Shown here: positions 33,237 to 42,793 of the stretch, piece after piece
Layout of the letters: each line of letters begins with the position of its first letter
Position numbering within the stretch: position 1 is the stretch's first letter
Assembly: GCF_003259845.1 (NCBI RefSeq)
Contig: NZ_QLMJ01000008.1
Location: forward strand, 124,001 to 188,000
From: Actinoplanes lutulentus
Lineage (GTDB): Bacteria > Actinomycetota > Actinomycetes > Mycobacteriales > Micromonosporaceae
DNA: 64,000 nt
Direction of reading: 5' to 3'
Notes under the pieces: generated by a model
What the model saw: the letters and a program-made list of their open reading frames with translations, nothing else
What the model was told of the DNA's origin: nothing
The model's database searches: none
Program-made: the position numbers and the translations under genes

Positions 33237-36200
33237 TTACCCGATCGCAGTGGCGAAGATGTGCATGCTCGTCTGGGCGGCGCTCACACCCTGACTGATG
33301 TTGGGCAGCGTGAGATAGCGGACCGTTTTCGCAGGATCCAGCGCAGTCGATGTGGAGTAGAGGCTGACTTTCCTGACCCGCGGGTTGCTCACGGTGTTGT
33401 GGTAGGCCAGAGACGTGACAATGGCGCCGCCGGGCGCCGGATTGTTCGCGTACCAGTCGGTGAACGCGAGGGTGAAGCTCTGTGTGGTGCCGTCGGTATA
33501 GGTGACGGTGGCCGGGCCGGAGGCGGTGCCGCTGACGCCGGCACCGATCAGGCCGAGTTTCGTGCCGGAGCCCTGCAGTGCGATGGTCTGCCCACCCGCG
33601 ACCACGTTGTCGGGGCTGCCCGCGCCGGCCGCCGGCCAGGTGAAGGTGAGACCGTCGTGCGTGACGGCGCCGCCGGGGACGATGGCCGGCGTCGCCGCGG
33701 CGAGCGCCTGCGCGGAATAGGAGTAGCCACCGCCGTCGATGTTGCCGGCTGCCGGTTGCGCGTCGTCGCTGATTCCCACGTTGCCGTAAGCCGAGGCGAG
33801 TGAGGGGAACGGCAACGAGACGGTCCGGGTCGCCGACGTGGTCGCCGGCCCGTTGACGCTGCGGAAGGTCGCTGCGGCCGTGAGTTCGGCGATTCCAGGC
33901 TTGTCCGGCGCCGTGACCGTCCACGAGGCCCGTACCGTCTGGCCGGGCGCGACCGACGTGAAGGTGGTTGGGCCGTCCGGGGTCGCCGTCCAGCCGTCCG
34001 GCGTGCCGAGAGTCAGGGTGACGCCGGTCAGCGCGACGGGGCCGGGGTTGGGCAGCGTGACCGTGGCGGTGAGGCTGCTCCCCGCCTCGGCCAGCGCCGG
34101 GGCGTCGAGCGAGAACGGCTGCTTGACCACGATCGGGGTGGTGCCGGTGACACCGCCGACGGTTACCGCGATGGTGGTGACGCCGGCCGAGATCGCGGTG
34201 ATCCGGCCCCGCTGGTTCACCGTCGCCACGCGCGGGTTGCTGCTGCGGTAGGTCACTCGGGCTCGTTGGAGGTCGGCGAACGATTCATCGTTGTAGACCG
34301 CTTCGACGACTCGATCGGCACGCACATGCTGGCCGGCCTGAGTGGTGTCGTCGGCGATCCACGGGTTCCTGGCGTCGAGGTCGACCCTGTCACCCGGGGT
34401 GAGCTGCACCCGGTCGGGCTGCACACTGACGGACGAGATCCGCGGTGTGATGCGCCCGTGGATGCGGACCGTGTCGGAACCGACGACGTGGGCCGCGTCG
34501 GTGGCCACCTGGAACTGGTAACGCCCGTTGTAGACCACCTGTTTGCGCTGCTTCTCGTCGTAGAAGGCCAGGTCGCTCGCCGGGATCCGGACAGCGATGG
34601 CCTGGCGTTCGCCCGGCTGCAGGATTCTGGTCTTCTGGAAACCGGCCAGCCGCTTGGCCGGCAGGTCAAGACCGGCGACCTCGGGCATGGTGGCGTACAC
34701 CTGGGCGACGGTGGCACCGGCCCTGGTGCCGGTGTTGGTCACGTCGACGTGGACCGTGACCCGGCCGTCCGGGGTCGTGCTGGAGCGGTCGGCGCGCACC
34801 TTGCCGTAGGCGAACGTGGTGTAGCTCAGCCCATGACCGAACGGATAGCTCGGCGTTCCGGTGAAGTACTGGTAGGTGCGGCCGAGCCCACCGGTCTGCG
34901 CCGGCGTGAGGCCGTAGTTCTGGATGTCGGGCAGCTGGGAGTCGTCCTTCTGCCACGTGAAGCTGAGCCGCCCGCTGGGGTTGTGCGCCCCGAAGAGAAC
35001 GCTGGCCAGCGCCGTTCCCTGGCTCTGCCCGTTGTAGGCCCCGAAGACGACCGCCGGGAACGTGCGCTGCGCCTGTTCGATCGCCACCGGCCCGCTCGCC
35101 TGGACGGCCAGCACCGACCGCGGGTTGCCGGCCGCGCTGACCTGGTCGATCAGTGACTGGTAGTTGCCGGGCAACGCCAGCGTCGCGCGGTCCTTGCCTT
35201 CGGTCGCCACGTTCTGGTCGGTGCCGACGAACACCACGACCAGGTCCGCGGACGGCAGGTCGGCCAGTGTCTGCGGGTCGCAAGCGGCCGGTGCGGCGGC
35301 GGTCGTGGACGTGGCGCAGGCGTCGAAGGAGACGGTCGCCTGCGGCAACGCGTTCCTGATGCCCTGCACCGCGTTGACCTGTACGGTCGGGTCGCCCGAG
35401 TAGCCGCCCAGAGTGACCGTGTTCGCCAGGTTTCCCACCACGATCACTCGGTCGAGACTGTCCGGGTCGGCCGGCAGCACGGCGGCGCCGTCCACCGGGT
35501 CGTTCTTCAGCAGCACCAGCGAGTTGGCCGCCACCTGCTCGGCGAGCCGCTGGTGGGCCGGGCTCTCGATCTGATCCTTGGTGATCGCGGTGTAGCTCAC
35601 CTGATCGGCGGGGTCGAACTCACCGGTGGCCATCCGGGTCGTGAAGACACGCACGAGCGCGTCGTCGAGCACGCCCTCGCTCAGCACACCGACGTCGAGG
35701 GCCTCCTGAACGTTGGCCAGGGTGTACTCGTCGCCGCGGCAGTTGAGTTGCGTACCGGCGCGCAGTGCCCATGCCTGGGCTCCGGCGGCGCCGGAGATCT
35801 TTCGCCCGGTCCCGGTCTCGGTCCAGGTGGTCCGGCCGTCGGCGGTGGCGGTCGTCCATCCCGGCGGGGCCCAGTTGTGGCGGTTGGGAGCCCAGATGTC
35901 GGTGATGGCGCCACAGTCGGACGTGGAGTAGCCGCCGAACCCGAAGGTGCGCTCGGCCAGCACATTGGTCATGTAGGTGTCGGCAGGCGCCGGCGTGCCG
36001 TTGACCCGGTTGTACGCCGTCATCAGGCCGGAGACGTGAGCGTCCTGGATCAGGCTGCGGAACTGCGGCGTGTAGTAGTTGCGGATGTTCGCCTCGGTGG
36101 TGTCCGAGCTGCCGGACTCCCGGTTGGCCTCGACGTTGTTCAACGCGAAGTGTTTGGCCGTGGCCGCGGTCTTCAGGTACGGCGTCAGCCGCTCACCGGT

Positions 36201-36827
36201 ACGGCTCTGTCCCTGGAAACCGTTGACATAGGCCCCCGCGAGCGTCGAGACCAGCAGCGGGTCCTCGCCGAAGCCCTCGTCGTTGCGGCCCCACCGCGGA
36301 TCGCGGGCCATGTTGACCGTCGGCGCCCAGTAACTCAGGTTGCCGTAGGCGCTGCGGTCGGGGCCGATGTTGTTCTGGCCGGTATTCCACAGGGATTTGT
36401 CGAGCAGCCCGCGTGCCTCGTCCGCGATCGCCGTGGTCTCCTGATAGATCAGTTCCGGGTCCCAGGACATCGACGTGGCCAGGTTGGTGGGGAAGCTGGT
36501 GGCGTGCACCCCGCCGCTGACGCTGCCGCGCCGGGCGTTGCCGCCGAGCCGGTTGACGCCGTGCTGGGCCTCGTTCCAGTACGTGTACTGCTGCACGCCC
36601 AGACGTGCGATGGGCGGCGCTGTGTTGGTGCGCAGCTGGGCCACCTTCTCCGCGAGCGTCATGCGCGATACCAGGTCGGCGGCTCGTTCGGCGAAGGTGT
36701 AGCGGGTGTCCAGGTAGATCGGATCGGCTGGCGTGGCCGCATGGGCCGGTGTGACGGGGGTGATCCCGGCTGCCAGCAATCCTGCGATCACCACAGCGGC
36801 TCGGGTCCTCAAGCGCGCCATTCGCAT
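33237..36827 (-). CDS. very large secreted glycoside hydrolase family 3 enzyme
   Basis: This 1196-residue exported enzyme has a signal peptide at 1-30 (ending THAHA-like AHA). The GH3 barrel spans about 40-380 with nucleophile Asp304 in GGYSTSDCGAITDIW. The GH3 C-terminal alpha/beta domain (SLVLLKNDP, VVVFVGTDQN) follows, then a fibronectin-III-like domain ending near 800 (HGLSYTTFAYG, VHVDVTNTGTRAGA). A Big2-like domain (RISSVSVQPDRVQLTPGDRV) lies at about 800-930, a NEW3-like domain (LTATVTLPNPGPVALTGV) at about 930-1020, and a further beta domain to the end. The substrate is probably a beta-xyloside or beta-glucoside. ATG at 36827 is given, but AGGAGG spacing favours the ATG at 36821. Confidence 0.9.
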   Translation of the reverse strand: MRMARLRTRAAVVIAGLLAAGITPVTPAHAATPADPIYLDTRYTFAERAADLVSRMTLAEKVAQLRTNTAPPIARLGVQQYTYWNEAQHGVNRLGGNARRGSVSGGVHATSFPTNLATSMSWDPELIYQETTAIADEARGLLDKSLWNTGQNNIGPDRSAYGNLSYWAPTVNMARDPRWGRNDEGFGEDPLLVSTLAGAYVNGFQGQSRTGERLTPYLKTAATAKHFALNNVEANRESGSSDTTEANIRNYYTPQFRSLIQDAHVSGLMTAYNRVNGTPAPADTYMTNVLAERTFGFGGYSTSDCGAITDIWAPNRHNWAPPGWTTATADGRTTWTETGTGRKISGAAGAQAWALRAGTQLNCRGDEYTLANVQEALDVGVLSEGVLDDALVRVFTTRMATGEFDPADQVSYTAITKDQIESPAHQRLAEQVAANSLVLLKNDPVDGAAVLPADPDSLDRVIVVGNLANTVTLGGYSGDPTVQVNAVQGIRNALPQATVSFDACATSTTAAAPAACDPQTLADLPSADLVVVFVGTDQNVATEGKDRATLALPGNYQSLIDQVSAAGNPRSVLAVQASGPVAIEQAQRTFPAVVFGAYNGQSQGTALASVLFGAHNPSGRLSFTWQKDDSQLPDIQNYGLTPAQTGGLGRTYQYFTGTPSYPFGHGLSYTTFAYGKVRADRSSTTPDGRVTVHVDVTNTGTRAGATVAQVYATMPEVAGLDLPAKRLAGFQKTRILQPGERQAIAVRIPASDLAFYDEKQRKQVVYNGRYQFQVATDAAHVVGSDTVRIHGRITPRISSVSVQPDRVQLTPGDRVDLDARNPWIADDTTQAGQHVRADRVVEAVYNDESFADLQRARVTYRSSNPRVATVNQRGRITAISAGVTTIAVTVGGVTGTTPIVVKQPFSLDAPALAEAGSSLTATVTLPNPGPVALTGVTLTLGTPDGWTATPDGPTTFTSVAPGQTVRASWTVTAPDKPGIAELTAAATFRSVNGPATTSATRTVSLPFPSLASAYGNVGISDDAQPAAGNIDGGGYSYSAQALAAATPAIVPGGAVTHDGLTFTWPAAGAGSPDNVVAGGQTIALQGSGTKLGLIGAGVSGTASGPATVTYTDGTTQSFTLAFTDWYANNPAPGGAIVTSLAYHNTVSNPRVRKVSLYSTSTALDPAKTVRYLTLPNISQGVSAAQTSMHIFATAIG

Positions 36828-36855
36828 GTCCTCCTCGGGGCGGCGTCGCTGGCGA

Positions 36856-36884
36856 GGTTAGGGTGCCGCAGCCAATTAAGTCAA
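36856..36884 (-). promoter_or_regulatory. promoter of the GH3 gene
   Basis: On the minus strand TTGACT (36884-36879) and CTAACC (36861-36856) are 17 bases apart. The -35 reads TTGACTTAATTGG, sharing TTGACTTAA with the promoter at 27268, which hints at common control. Confidence 0.5.
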
Positions 36885-36988
36885 TCGGTGTAACTAATCC
36901 TCGTAGCAGGTCAGACGATTTATTTACTGGCCTTGACGTAATCCGCCGAGCGGCCGTAGCCTCCGAGCTCCGGCGCGACCCGGGCGGG

Positions 36989-37996
36989 TCACGCGATCCG
37001 GGCCAGGTGGTCGAGGTGGACTTGCCCGTGCAGTGGCGCACCGTTGAGAAATCGGGCGATCTCCGCGGTGGCGAACTCGCCGAGCCGGCATACCTCGCGC
37101 CCCTCGGCGCCGGCCAGGTGCGGGGTCACGAAGACGTTGTCCAGCGCGAAGAGCGGATGGCCGGCGGGCAGCGGTTCGGGGTCGGTGACGTCGAGCACCG
37201 CGGAGATCCGGCCGGTGGCGCACTGCTGGATCAGAGCGCCGGTGTCGACCAGGGAACCACGGGCAGTGTTGATCAGCAACGCGCCGTCGGGCAGTAGCGC
37301 CAGCCTGCGGGCGTCGAGCAGGTGGCGGGTCTCCGGCAGTGCGGGCGCGTGCAGGCTGACCAGCTCACTGTTGCCGCAGAGCGCATCCAGGTCGGTCAGC
37401 TCGGCGCCGAGTGCACGTGCCTGATCGGCGGTGATGTACGGATCAGCGAGCAGCACGGTGATGTCGAGTTCGCGCAGGCGTTCCAGGACGAGGCGCCCGA
37501 CACGGGAGGCGCCGATGATGCCGACGGTGGCGCCGAGCAGCCCGGGACCACGGCCGGCGGGCCATCCGTCGCCGGGCCGGGATCCGGCGTAGCGGCGAGC
37601 GCGGGCGAAGACGTCCTTGGCGCCGAGCGTCAGGGCTGCCACGGTGAACTCGGCGACCGGGGTGGCGTTGGCCTGCGCGGCCGAGGAGACGACGATTCCC
37701 TGTTCGAAGACGGCCTCGTCGAGGTGCAGCTTCACCGTGCCGGCGGCGTGCACGATCGCGCGGAGCCGGGGTGCGGCGGCGAGCACGTGACGGTCGATGC
37801 GCGGCGCACCCCATCCGCTGATCAGGATTTCCGCGTCAGCGAGGGCGGCGCGGGCCTGCGGCGAGGTGAACTCGGTGAAGGCGGTGGCCGGGTCGAGGTG
37901 AACCAGCCGGCACAACCGGTCGAGGACGGGCGCGGGGAATGCTTCCCGGCGCGCTCGATCGGATAGCGCGAAGACCGCGGCGGGTCGATGGGGCAC
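36989..37996 (-). CDS. D-2-hydroxyacid dehydrogenase (NAD-dependent)
   Basis: This 335-residue soluble enzyme has the Rossmann motif ATVGIIGASRVGRLVLERL (about 172-190). The catalytic triad context is intact: Arg in LLINTARGSLVDTGAL, Glu in VLDVTDPEPLPAGH, and His in VFVTPHLAGAEG. It interconverts a 2-keto acid and a 2-hydroxyacid; in this locus a keto-deoxy sugar acid or glyoxylate-type substrate is plausible. The start is GTG at 37996 with GGAGG seven bases upstream. A LacI-type operator lies immediately upstream of that ribosome site, and the gene diverges from the ABC importer genes. Confidence 0.87.
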   Translation of the reverse strand: MPHRPAAVFALSDRARREAFPAPVLDRLCRLVHLDPATAFTEFTSPQARAALADAEILISGWGAPRIDRHVLAAAPRLRAIVHAAGTVKLHLDEAVFEQGIVVSSAAQANATPVAEFTVAALTLGAKDVFARARRYAGSRPGDGWPAGRGPGLLGATVGIIGASRVGRLVLERLRELDITVLLADPYITADQARALGAELTDLDALCGNSELVSLHAPALPETRHLLDARRLALLPDGALLINTARGSLVDTGALIQQCATGRISAVLDVTDPEPLPAGHPLFALDNVFVTPHLAGAEGREVCRLGEFATAEIARFLNGAPLHGQVHLDHLARIA

Positions 37997-38012
37997 GCTG
38001 GCACCTCCAGAT

Positions 38013-38026
38013 GTTTAAACGTTTTC
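38013..38026. promoter_or_regulatory. LacI-type operator 1
   Basis: GTTTAAACGTTTTC is centred on CG at 38020-38021, with AAAC/GTTT arms. It sits in the leader of the hydroxyacid dehydrogenase gene, within the divergent region controlled with the ABC importer. Confidence 0.6.
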
Positions 38027-38101
38027 TAGCACAGTCCGGCACCGCTTCACAGCACTGGCTATCTAGCGCCGATGACCTCGGAACGTACTCTTGACCATCG
38101 A

Positions 38102-38117
38102 TTGAAAGCGTTTTATC
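38102..38117. promoter_or_regulatory. LacI-type operator 2
   Basis: TTGAAAGCGTTTTATC is centred on CG at 38109-38110 and closely resembles the classic GalR/LacI form GAAAxCGxTTTC. It lies 52 bases before the first permease start. Confidence 0.65.
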
Positions 38118-38168
38118 TTGTGACCACCTTGTTTCCGCGAGGTAAAGATCACAAGGAGTGATGCCCGG

Positions 38169-39143
38169 ATGGTGACGACCCGGGTTCGAGAAACGCGGTC
38201 CACACCGCGCGGGCCGGTCACGGCGCCACCCGCTCGCGCGGGACGCTGGCAACGCTTGCGCGCGGACCGGATTCTGCTGCTGCTTCTGCTGCCGGGTCTG
38301 CTCTATTTCCTGGTGTTCCACTACGGCGCCCTGTTCGGCAACGTCCTGGCCTTCCAGGACTACGTGCCGTTCCTCGGCGTACGCGACAGCGAATGGGTCG
38401 GCCTGGCCCACTTCGAACGGATGTTCACCGACCCGCTGTTCTGGAGCGCGGTCACCAACACCGTCCTGATCGCGGTGCTGCAGCTCGCGTTCTTCTTCCC
38501 CGCTCCGCTGGCATTGGCCCTGCTGCTGCACAGCATCGCCGGCGACACCCTGCGCAAATTCGTGCAGAGCGTCGTCTACCTGCCGCACTTCTTGTCCTGG
38601 GTGATCGTCATCGCGTTGTTCCAGCACATGCTCGGCGGTGCCGGCGTGATCAACGGCTGGCTCGCCGATCTCGGTGTCGGCGGGATCTCGATCATCGGCA
38701 ATCCGGACGCCTACAAACCCCTCGTGGTCGCGCAGGTGATCTGGAAGGAGTGCGGCTGGGCCACCATCATCTTCCTCGCCGCGCTGTCCCAGGTGGACGA
38801 GCAGATGTACGAGGCGGCCGCACTCGACGGCGCGTCCTGGTGGCGGCGGCTGTGGCACGTCACGCTGCCGGCCATCCGGCCCGTGATCATCCTGCTGCTG
38901 GTACTGCGCCTCGGCGAGTTCCTGTCGATCGGCTTCGAACAGTTCTTCCTGCAGCGCCAATCGGTCGGCGCCGAGGCCGGCGAGGTTCTCGACACCTTCG
39001 TCTACTACACCGGCTTCGCCTCCGGCGACTTCGGTTACGCGGCCGCGGTCGGCCTCTTCAAGGGCGTCATCGGCATCGCACTGATCTACACGGCCAACAA
39101 GGTCGCGCACCGTTTCGGCGAGCAGGGGGTGTACAAGTCTTGA
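38169..39143 (+). CDS. ABC transporter permease, LplB type
   Basis: This 324-residue membrane subunit has helix 1 LLLLLLPGLLYFLVFHYGAL followed by NVLAFQDYVPFLGV, the signature of LplB/YtcP-like oligosaccharide permeases. The EAA loop YEAAALDGASWWRRLWHVTL is at about 216-235. AAGGAG lies upstream of the ATG. It forms, with the next permease and the large binding protein, an importer of the class used for (rhamno)galacturonan oligosaccharides in Gram-positives. No ATPase is encoded, so a shared one is expected. It is downstream of two LacI-type operators. Confidence 0.9.
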   Translation: MVTTRVRETRSTPRGPVTAPPARAGRWQRLRADRILLLLLLPGLLYFLVFHYGALFGNVLAFQDYVPFLGVRDSEWVGLAHFERMFTDPLFWSAVTNTVLIAVLQLAFFFPAPLALALLLHSIAGDTLRKFVQSVVYLPHFLSWVIVIALFQHMLGGAGVINGWLADLGVGGISIIGNPDAYKPLVVAQVIWKECGWATIIFLAALSQVDEQMYEAAALDGASWWRRLWHVTLPAIRPVIILLLVLRLGEFLSIGFEQFFLQRQSVGAEAGEVLDTFVYYTGFASGDFGYAAAVGLFKGVIGIALIYTANKVAHRFGEQGVYKS

Positions 39144-40021
39144 GCAAGCACGCGTACCCGGCCTGGGCGGGCCGGCCGACTCTCGGGGTCCGGATCGCCA
39201 AAGGCATCGCCCTCGCCGTGATCGTGTCGCTGGTGCTGTTCCCAATGTGGGCGGTGGTGGCGACCAGCCTCGCCGACCCTCAGGAGATCATCAACAACGG
39301 CGGGTGGGTGATCTGGCCCGAGCGGCTTTCCGTCCAGGCGTACTCGGAGATCCTCGACGGCGGGATCGTCACCCGGGCCCTGCTGGTCAGCGCCGGAATC
39401 ACCACGGCCGGCACCGCGCTGAGCCTGGTCTGCACGATCGGCCTGGCATACGCGCTGAGCCGCCCCCGGCTCTACGGCGGCAAACCGATCCTGCTGCTGG
39501 TGCTGTTCACGTTCCTGTTCCCGCCCGGCATGGTGCCGCTGTTCCTCGTGGTCAGCGAGCTCGGCCTGTTCGACCAGTACGCGGCGCTGGTCCTACCGTT
39601 CCTGATCAACGTGTTCAACCTGGTCGTGATGCGCGGCTTCTTCCAGTCCATCCCCGAGGAGCTGCTGGAGGCCGCCCGGCTCGACGGGGCCGGTGAGTTC
39701 GCCATGCTGCGCCGCATCGTGCTGCCGCTGTCCAAAGCGGTCGTCGCCGTGGTCGGACTCTTCTACGCGGTCGCGTACTGGAACCGGTTCTTCGAGGCGA
39801 TCATCTACTTCAACGACCAGACGAAGTGGCCGATCGGCACCGTCCTGCGTCAGTACGTCACCGGTGGTGCCGCGCTCGCCGAAGGCGAGGCCGGCGCCTC
39901 GTCCCCGCAGTCCGTCCAGATGGCGGTCGTCGTTCTGGCGACCCTTCCCATCGTCTGCGTCTACCCGTTCCTGCAGCGCTATTTCGCCAAGGGCGTGCTG
40001 ACCGGAGCGCTGAAAGCCTGA
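39140..40021 (+). CDS. ABC transporter permease, LplC/YtcP type
   Basis: This 293-residue membrane subunit starts with TTG at 39140, overlapping the stop of the first permease (TTGA) and preceded by a GGGGG-containing site. It contains FPMWAVVATSLADPQEIINN, a motif of YtcP/LplC permeases, and the EAA loop ELLEAARLDGAGEFAMLRRI at about 175-194. The periplasmic-loop motif YFNDQTKWPIGTVLRQYV is also typical. It is the second pore subunit of the importer; the SBP gene follows 20 bases downstream. Confidence 0.9.
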   Translation: MSKHAYPAWAGRPTLGVRIAKGIALAVIVSLVLFPMWAVVATSLADPQEIINNGGWVIWPERLSVQAYSEILDGGIVTRALLVSAGITTAGTALSLVCTIGLAYALSRPRLYGGKPILLLVLFTFLFPPGMVPLFLVVSELGLFDQYAALVLPFLINVFNLVVMRGFFQSIPEELLEAARLDGAGEFAMLRRIVLPLSKAVVAVVGLFYAVAYWNRFFEAIIYFNDQTKWPIGTVLRQYVTGGAALAEGEAGASSPQSVQMAVVVLATLPIVCVYPFLQRYFAKGVLTGALKA

Positions 40022-40041
40022 CCCACCATGAAAGGTGCGAC

Positions 40042-41679
40042 ATGAAGAGACGCTCTTTGTTGCAGCTCACCGGCGCCGGCGCCCTCGGAATCGCCGCGGG
40101 GCCGGGACTCGCCGCGTGCAGCGGCGGCGGTTCCGGCGGCGGCAGCGTCGGCAATGCCGGAAAGGATCTGGCGCCCTGGCCGGCCTACCTGCCGTTCGCC
40201 GGACCACAACCGGACGCGCCCGGCGACGACTCCATCGGTGTGCAGCCGCTGTACCTCAACTATCCGGCACAACTCACCCAGTCCGTCGCGGAGACACCCG
40301 GCGACGGCTCCGAGGTGACCGCGATGGTCGTCACCTACGAGGCACCGCCGAAACCGCTGGCCGAGAACAGCTACTGGCAGGAGATCAGCAAGGCGCTGGG
40401 CGTCAAGCTCAACGTCATCGTGGTCCCCGACCCCGAGTACGCGCAGAAGATGACCACGCTGATGGCCAGTGGCGGCGACCTGCCCGACATCGTCATGTTC
40501 ACCAATCTCAACCTGCCCCGGCGCGCCGAGTTCATCCAGCGCAGCTGCGCCGACCTGACCGACCTGATCGCCGGCGACGCGATCAAGCAGTTCCCGAACC
40601 TGGCGAACATCCCCGCCTACGCGTGGCAGGGCATGGGTCGCATCGGCGGCCGTTTCTTCGGCGTGCCGCTGGAGCGGCCGATGCCGGCGAACACGATGTT
40701 CGTCAACCGCACCCGGCTCGACGAGGTGGGCGCGCCGGTGGACTGGAACCACGACCAGTACATGTCTGCCATGCGGGACCTGAGTTCCGGCCGCCGCTGG
40801 GGCACCGGCTGGTACAAGACGCTGTTCACCAGTCTGAGCGGCATCACCTTCCACGCCTCGTCGGCCGGCGCGCCGAACAACTGGGCGGTACGCGACGGCG
40901 GCTTCGTGCACACCGGCACCACACCGCAGTTCGAGCAGGCGCTCGGCGTGATGCGCGAGGTGACAAAGGCCGCCGTGCACTACCCGGACAGCCTCACCGC
41001 CAGCTCCACCGACATGCAGAACAACTTCTACAACCAGACGGTCGCCTCGCTGCCCAACGGGTTCGGCTTCCTGGCGCTGTCCAATCTTCTGAAAGCCGGC
41101 AACCGGTTCGCCGTCGGGCTGGCCCGGCCGTACTCGCCGCAGGCCACCACCTGGCGCAGCATCGGCAACTTCGGCTTCGCCACGTTCAAGAAGGCCGATC
41201 CCAGCCGGATCACGATGCTGCTGCGCATCTGCGACTACCTGAGCGCGCCGTTCGGCAGCAAGGAGTACGAGCTGGTCAACTACGGCATCGAGGGCAAGCA
41301 CTTCACCAAGGAGAACGGGGTCGTCACCACCACCGCGCTGTACGCCTCGGAGAACAGCGCGACCCTGCCGGTCCGCTACATCGGCACCGCACCGTCCGTA
41401 CTGCATCTGCCCGGGTTCCCCGACGTCGCCAAGGCCGCCCACGAGTGGGAACGGGCGGTGATGCCGCGCAGCGTCGCCAACCCGCAGAACGGGCTCCAGT
41501 CGCCGATCGCATCCGCCAAGGGCGGGCAGCTCGACCAGATTCTCGGCGACGGCATCGCCGCGATCTCCTTCGGCCGCAAGCCGGTCTCCTCGTGGAAGGA
41601 CACCATCAGTCAGTGGCGGGCCGCCGGTGGCGACCAGCTCGCCGAGGAACTCGCCAAGGAGTACCAGGCCAACGCATGA
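40042..41679 (+). CDS. large extracellular sugar-binding lipoprotein (LplA type)
   Basis: This 545-residue protein has an RR-containing signal (KRRSLLQLTGAGALGIAA) and a lipobox ending GLAAC at Cys25. The mature protein has the long form of the family-1 binding fold: ENSYWQEISKALGVKLNVIV, KMTTLMASGGDLPDIVMFTN, GRIGGRFFGVPLERPM and LLRICDYLSAPFGSKEYELV. The size (over 500 residues) and architecture match LplA-type receptors that capture oligosaccharides. The ATG at 40042 follows AAAGGTGCGAC. It ends three bases before the convergent lacI stop. Confidence 0.9.
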   Translation: MKRRSLLQLTGAGALGIAAGPGLAACSGGGSGGGSVGNAGKDLAPWPAYLPFAGPQPDAPGDDSIGVQPLYLNYPAQLTQSVAETPGDGSEVTAMVVTYEAPPKPLAENSYWQEISKALGVKLNVIVVPDPEYAQKMTTLMASGGDLPDIVMFTNLNLPRRAEFIQRSCADLTDLIAGDAIKQFPNLANIPAYAWQGMGRIGGRFFGVPLERPMPANTMFVNRTRLDEVGAPVDWNHDQYMSAMRDLSSGRRWGTGWYKTLFTSLSGITFHASSAGAPNNWAVRDGGFVHTGTTPQFEQALGVMREVTKAAVHYPDSLTASSTDMQNNFYNQTVASLPNGFGFLALSNLLKAGNRFAVGLARPYSPQATTWRSIGNFGFATFKKADPSRITMLLRICDYLSAPFGSKEYELVNYGIEGKHFTKENGVVTTTALYASENSATLPVRYIGTAPSVLHLPGFPDVAKAAHEWERAVMPRSVANPQNGLQSPIASAKGGQLDQILGDGIAAISFGRKPVSSWKDTISQWRAAGGDQLAEELAKEYQANA

Positions 41680-41682
41680 CGG

Positions 41683-42756
41683 TCAGCGCCGGCGCACCGC
41701 CGGCCGCACCGTGTCACGCACCACGATGTGCGTGCCGAGCATGACATGCCGGGCCTCGGCCGTACCGCTGCCTCGCTCCAGCACGAGCCGGGCGGCGGTA
41801 CGGCCGAGTTCCTCGTGCGGAACGTGCACCGTGGTCAACCCGATGTCCTCGGCCGGCGGCAGATCGTCGTACCCGATCAGGGAGATGTCCTGCGGGACCC
41901 GCAGGCCGTTCTCCCGCAGCGCCCGCAGGGCGCCGGCCGCGACCAGGTCGTTCGCGGCGAAGACGGCGGTGAAGTCGGGCGGGCCGTCCTGCAGGCGGCG
42001 CTTCATCAGGCGGTAGCCCTCGCTGCGTTCCAGGCTCGCCGCCTCGATCTCCAGTGCCGGGTCGTGCGCCACCCCGAACGCCGCGAGAGCCTCCCGGTAG
42101 CCGGCGATCCGCCCCTCCGAGGTGGTGTAACCGGCCCGGTGCCCGACGTAGAGGATGCGTTCGTGCCCGGCCGACAGCAGGTGGCTGGCGGCCGCACGGG
42201 CGCCACCGGTGTTGTCGAACTCGACGCCGATCGAGGGCGCGTCCGTGCCGAGCGGTGGCCGCCCGCAGAGCACCAGCTGCGAGCCGGCGGCGGCGAGCGC
42301 GTGTGCGTATTCGGTCATCCGCGCCTTGTATTCGGCGTCGTCGACGACGTTGCCGACCAGGATCACCGCGTCCGCGCCCTCCTCGCGCATGAGTCGCACG
42401 GTGGCCAGCTCGCGGGCCGCGTCGCCGGCGGTGGTGCCGATCAGGCAGAGCCGGTCGTGCCGGGCCGCCTCCGCCTGCACCCCCTGCGCGACGTGCGCAT
42501 AGTAGGGCGAGATCACCGAGTTCAGCACGATGGCGATGGTCTTGCTACTCGCGCCGGACAATGCCCGGGCGTGCGGATTCGCCACGTAGTCCAGGTCCCG
42601 GACCGCCCGCAGCACCTTGCTGCGGGTGACCGGGGCCGGCGGGTAGGTGCCGCCGAGCACCCGCGAGACGGTGGCGATGGAAACCCCGGCCCGGGCGGCC
42701 ACGTCACGGATGGTGACCCGTCGGGGGGCGGACTCCGGGCCGCTGGCCTGAGGCAT
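41683..42756 (-). CDS. LacI-family repressor of the rhamnogalacturonan module
   Basis: This 357-residue regulator has the LacI headpiece VTIRDVAARAGVSIATVSRV (about 12-31), followed by a hinge helix (VANPHARALSGASSKT) and a periplasmic-binding-like core with IGYDDLPPAEDIGLTTV and the C-terminal GTHIVVRDTV. GGAGAAT precedes the ATG. A palindrome 38-48 bases upstream of its start suggests autoregulation. Similar palindromes near 38.0, 38.1, 44.65 and 49.27 kb mark a likely local regulon covering transport, lyase, esterase and dehydrogenase genes. Confidence 0.9.
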   Translation of the reverse strand: MPQASGPESAPRRVTIRDVAARAGVSIATVSRVLGGTYPPAPVTRSKVLRAVRDLDYVANPHARALSGASSKTIAIVLNSVISPYYAHVAQGVQAEAARHDRLCLIGTTAGDAARELATVRLMREEGADAVILVGNVVDDAEYKARMTEYAHALAAAGSQLVLCGRPPLGTDAPSIGVEFDNTGGARAAASHLLSAGHERILYVGHRAGYTTSEGRIAGYREALAAFGVAHDPALEIEAASLERSEGYRLMKRRLQDGPPDFTAVFAANDLVAAGALRALRENGLRVPQDISLIGYDDLPPAEDIGLTTVHVPHEELGRTAARLVLERGSGTAEARHVMLGTHIVVRDTVRPAVRRR

Positions 42757-42793
42757 GGGGATTCTCCGATCGACGGTTCGGGGTCCGGGCAGT

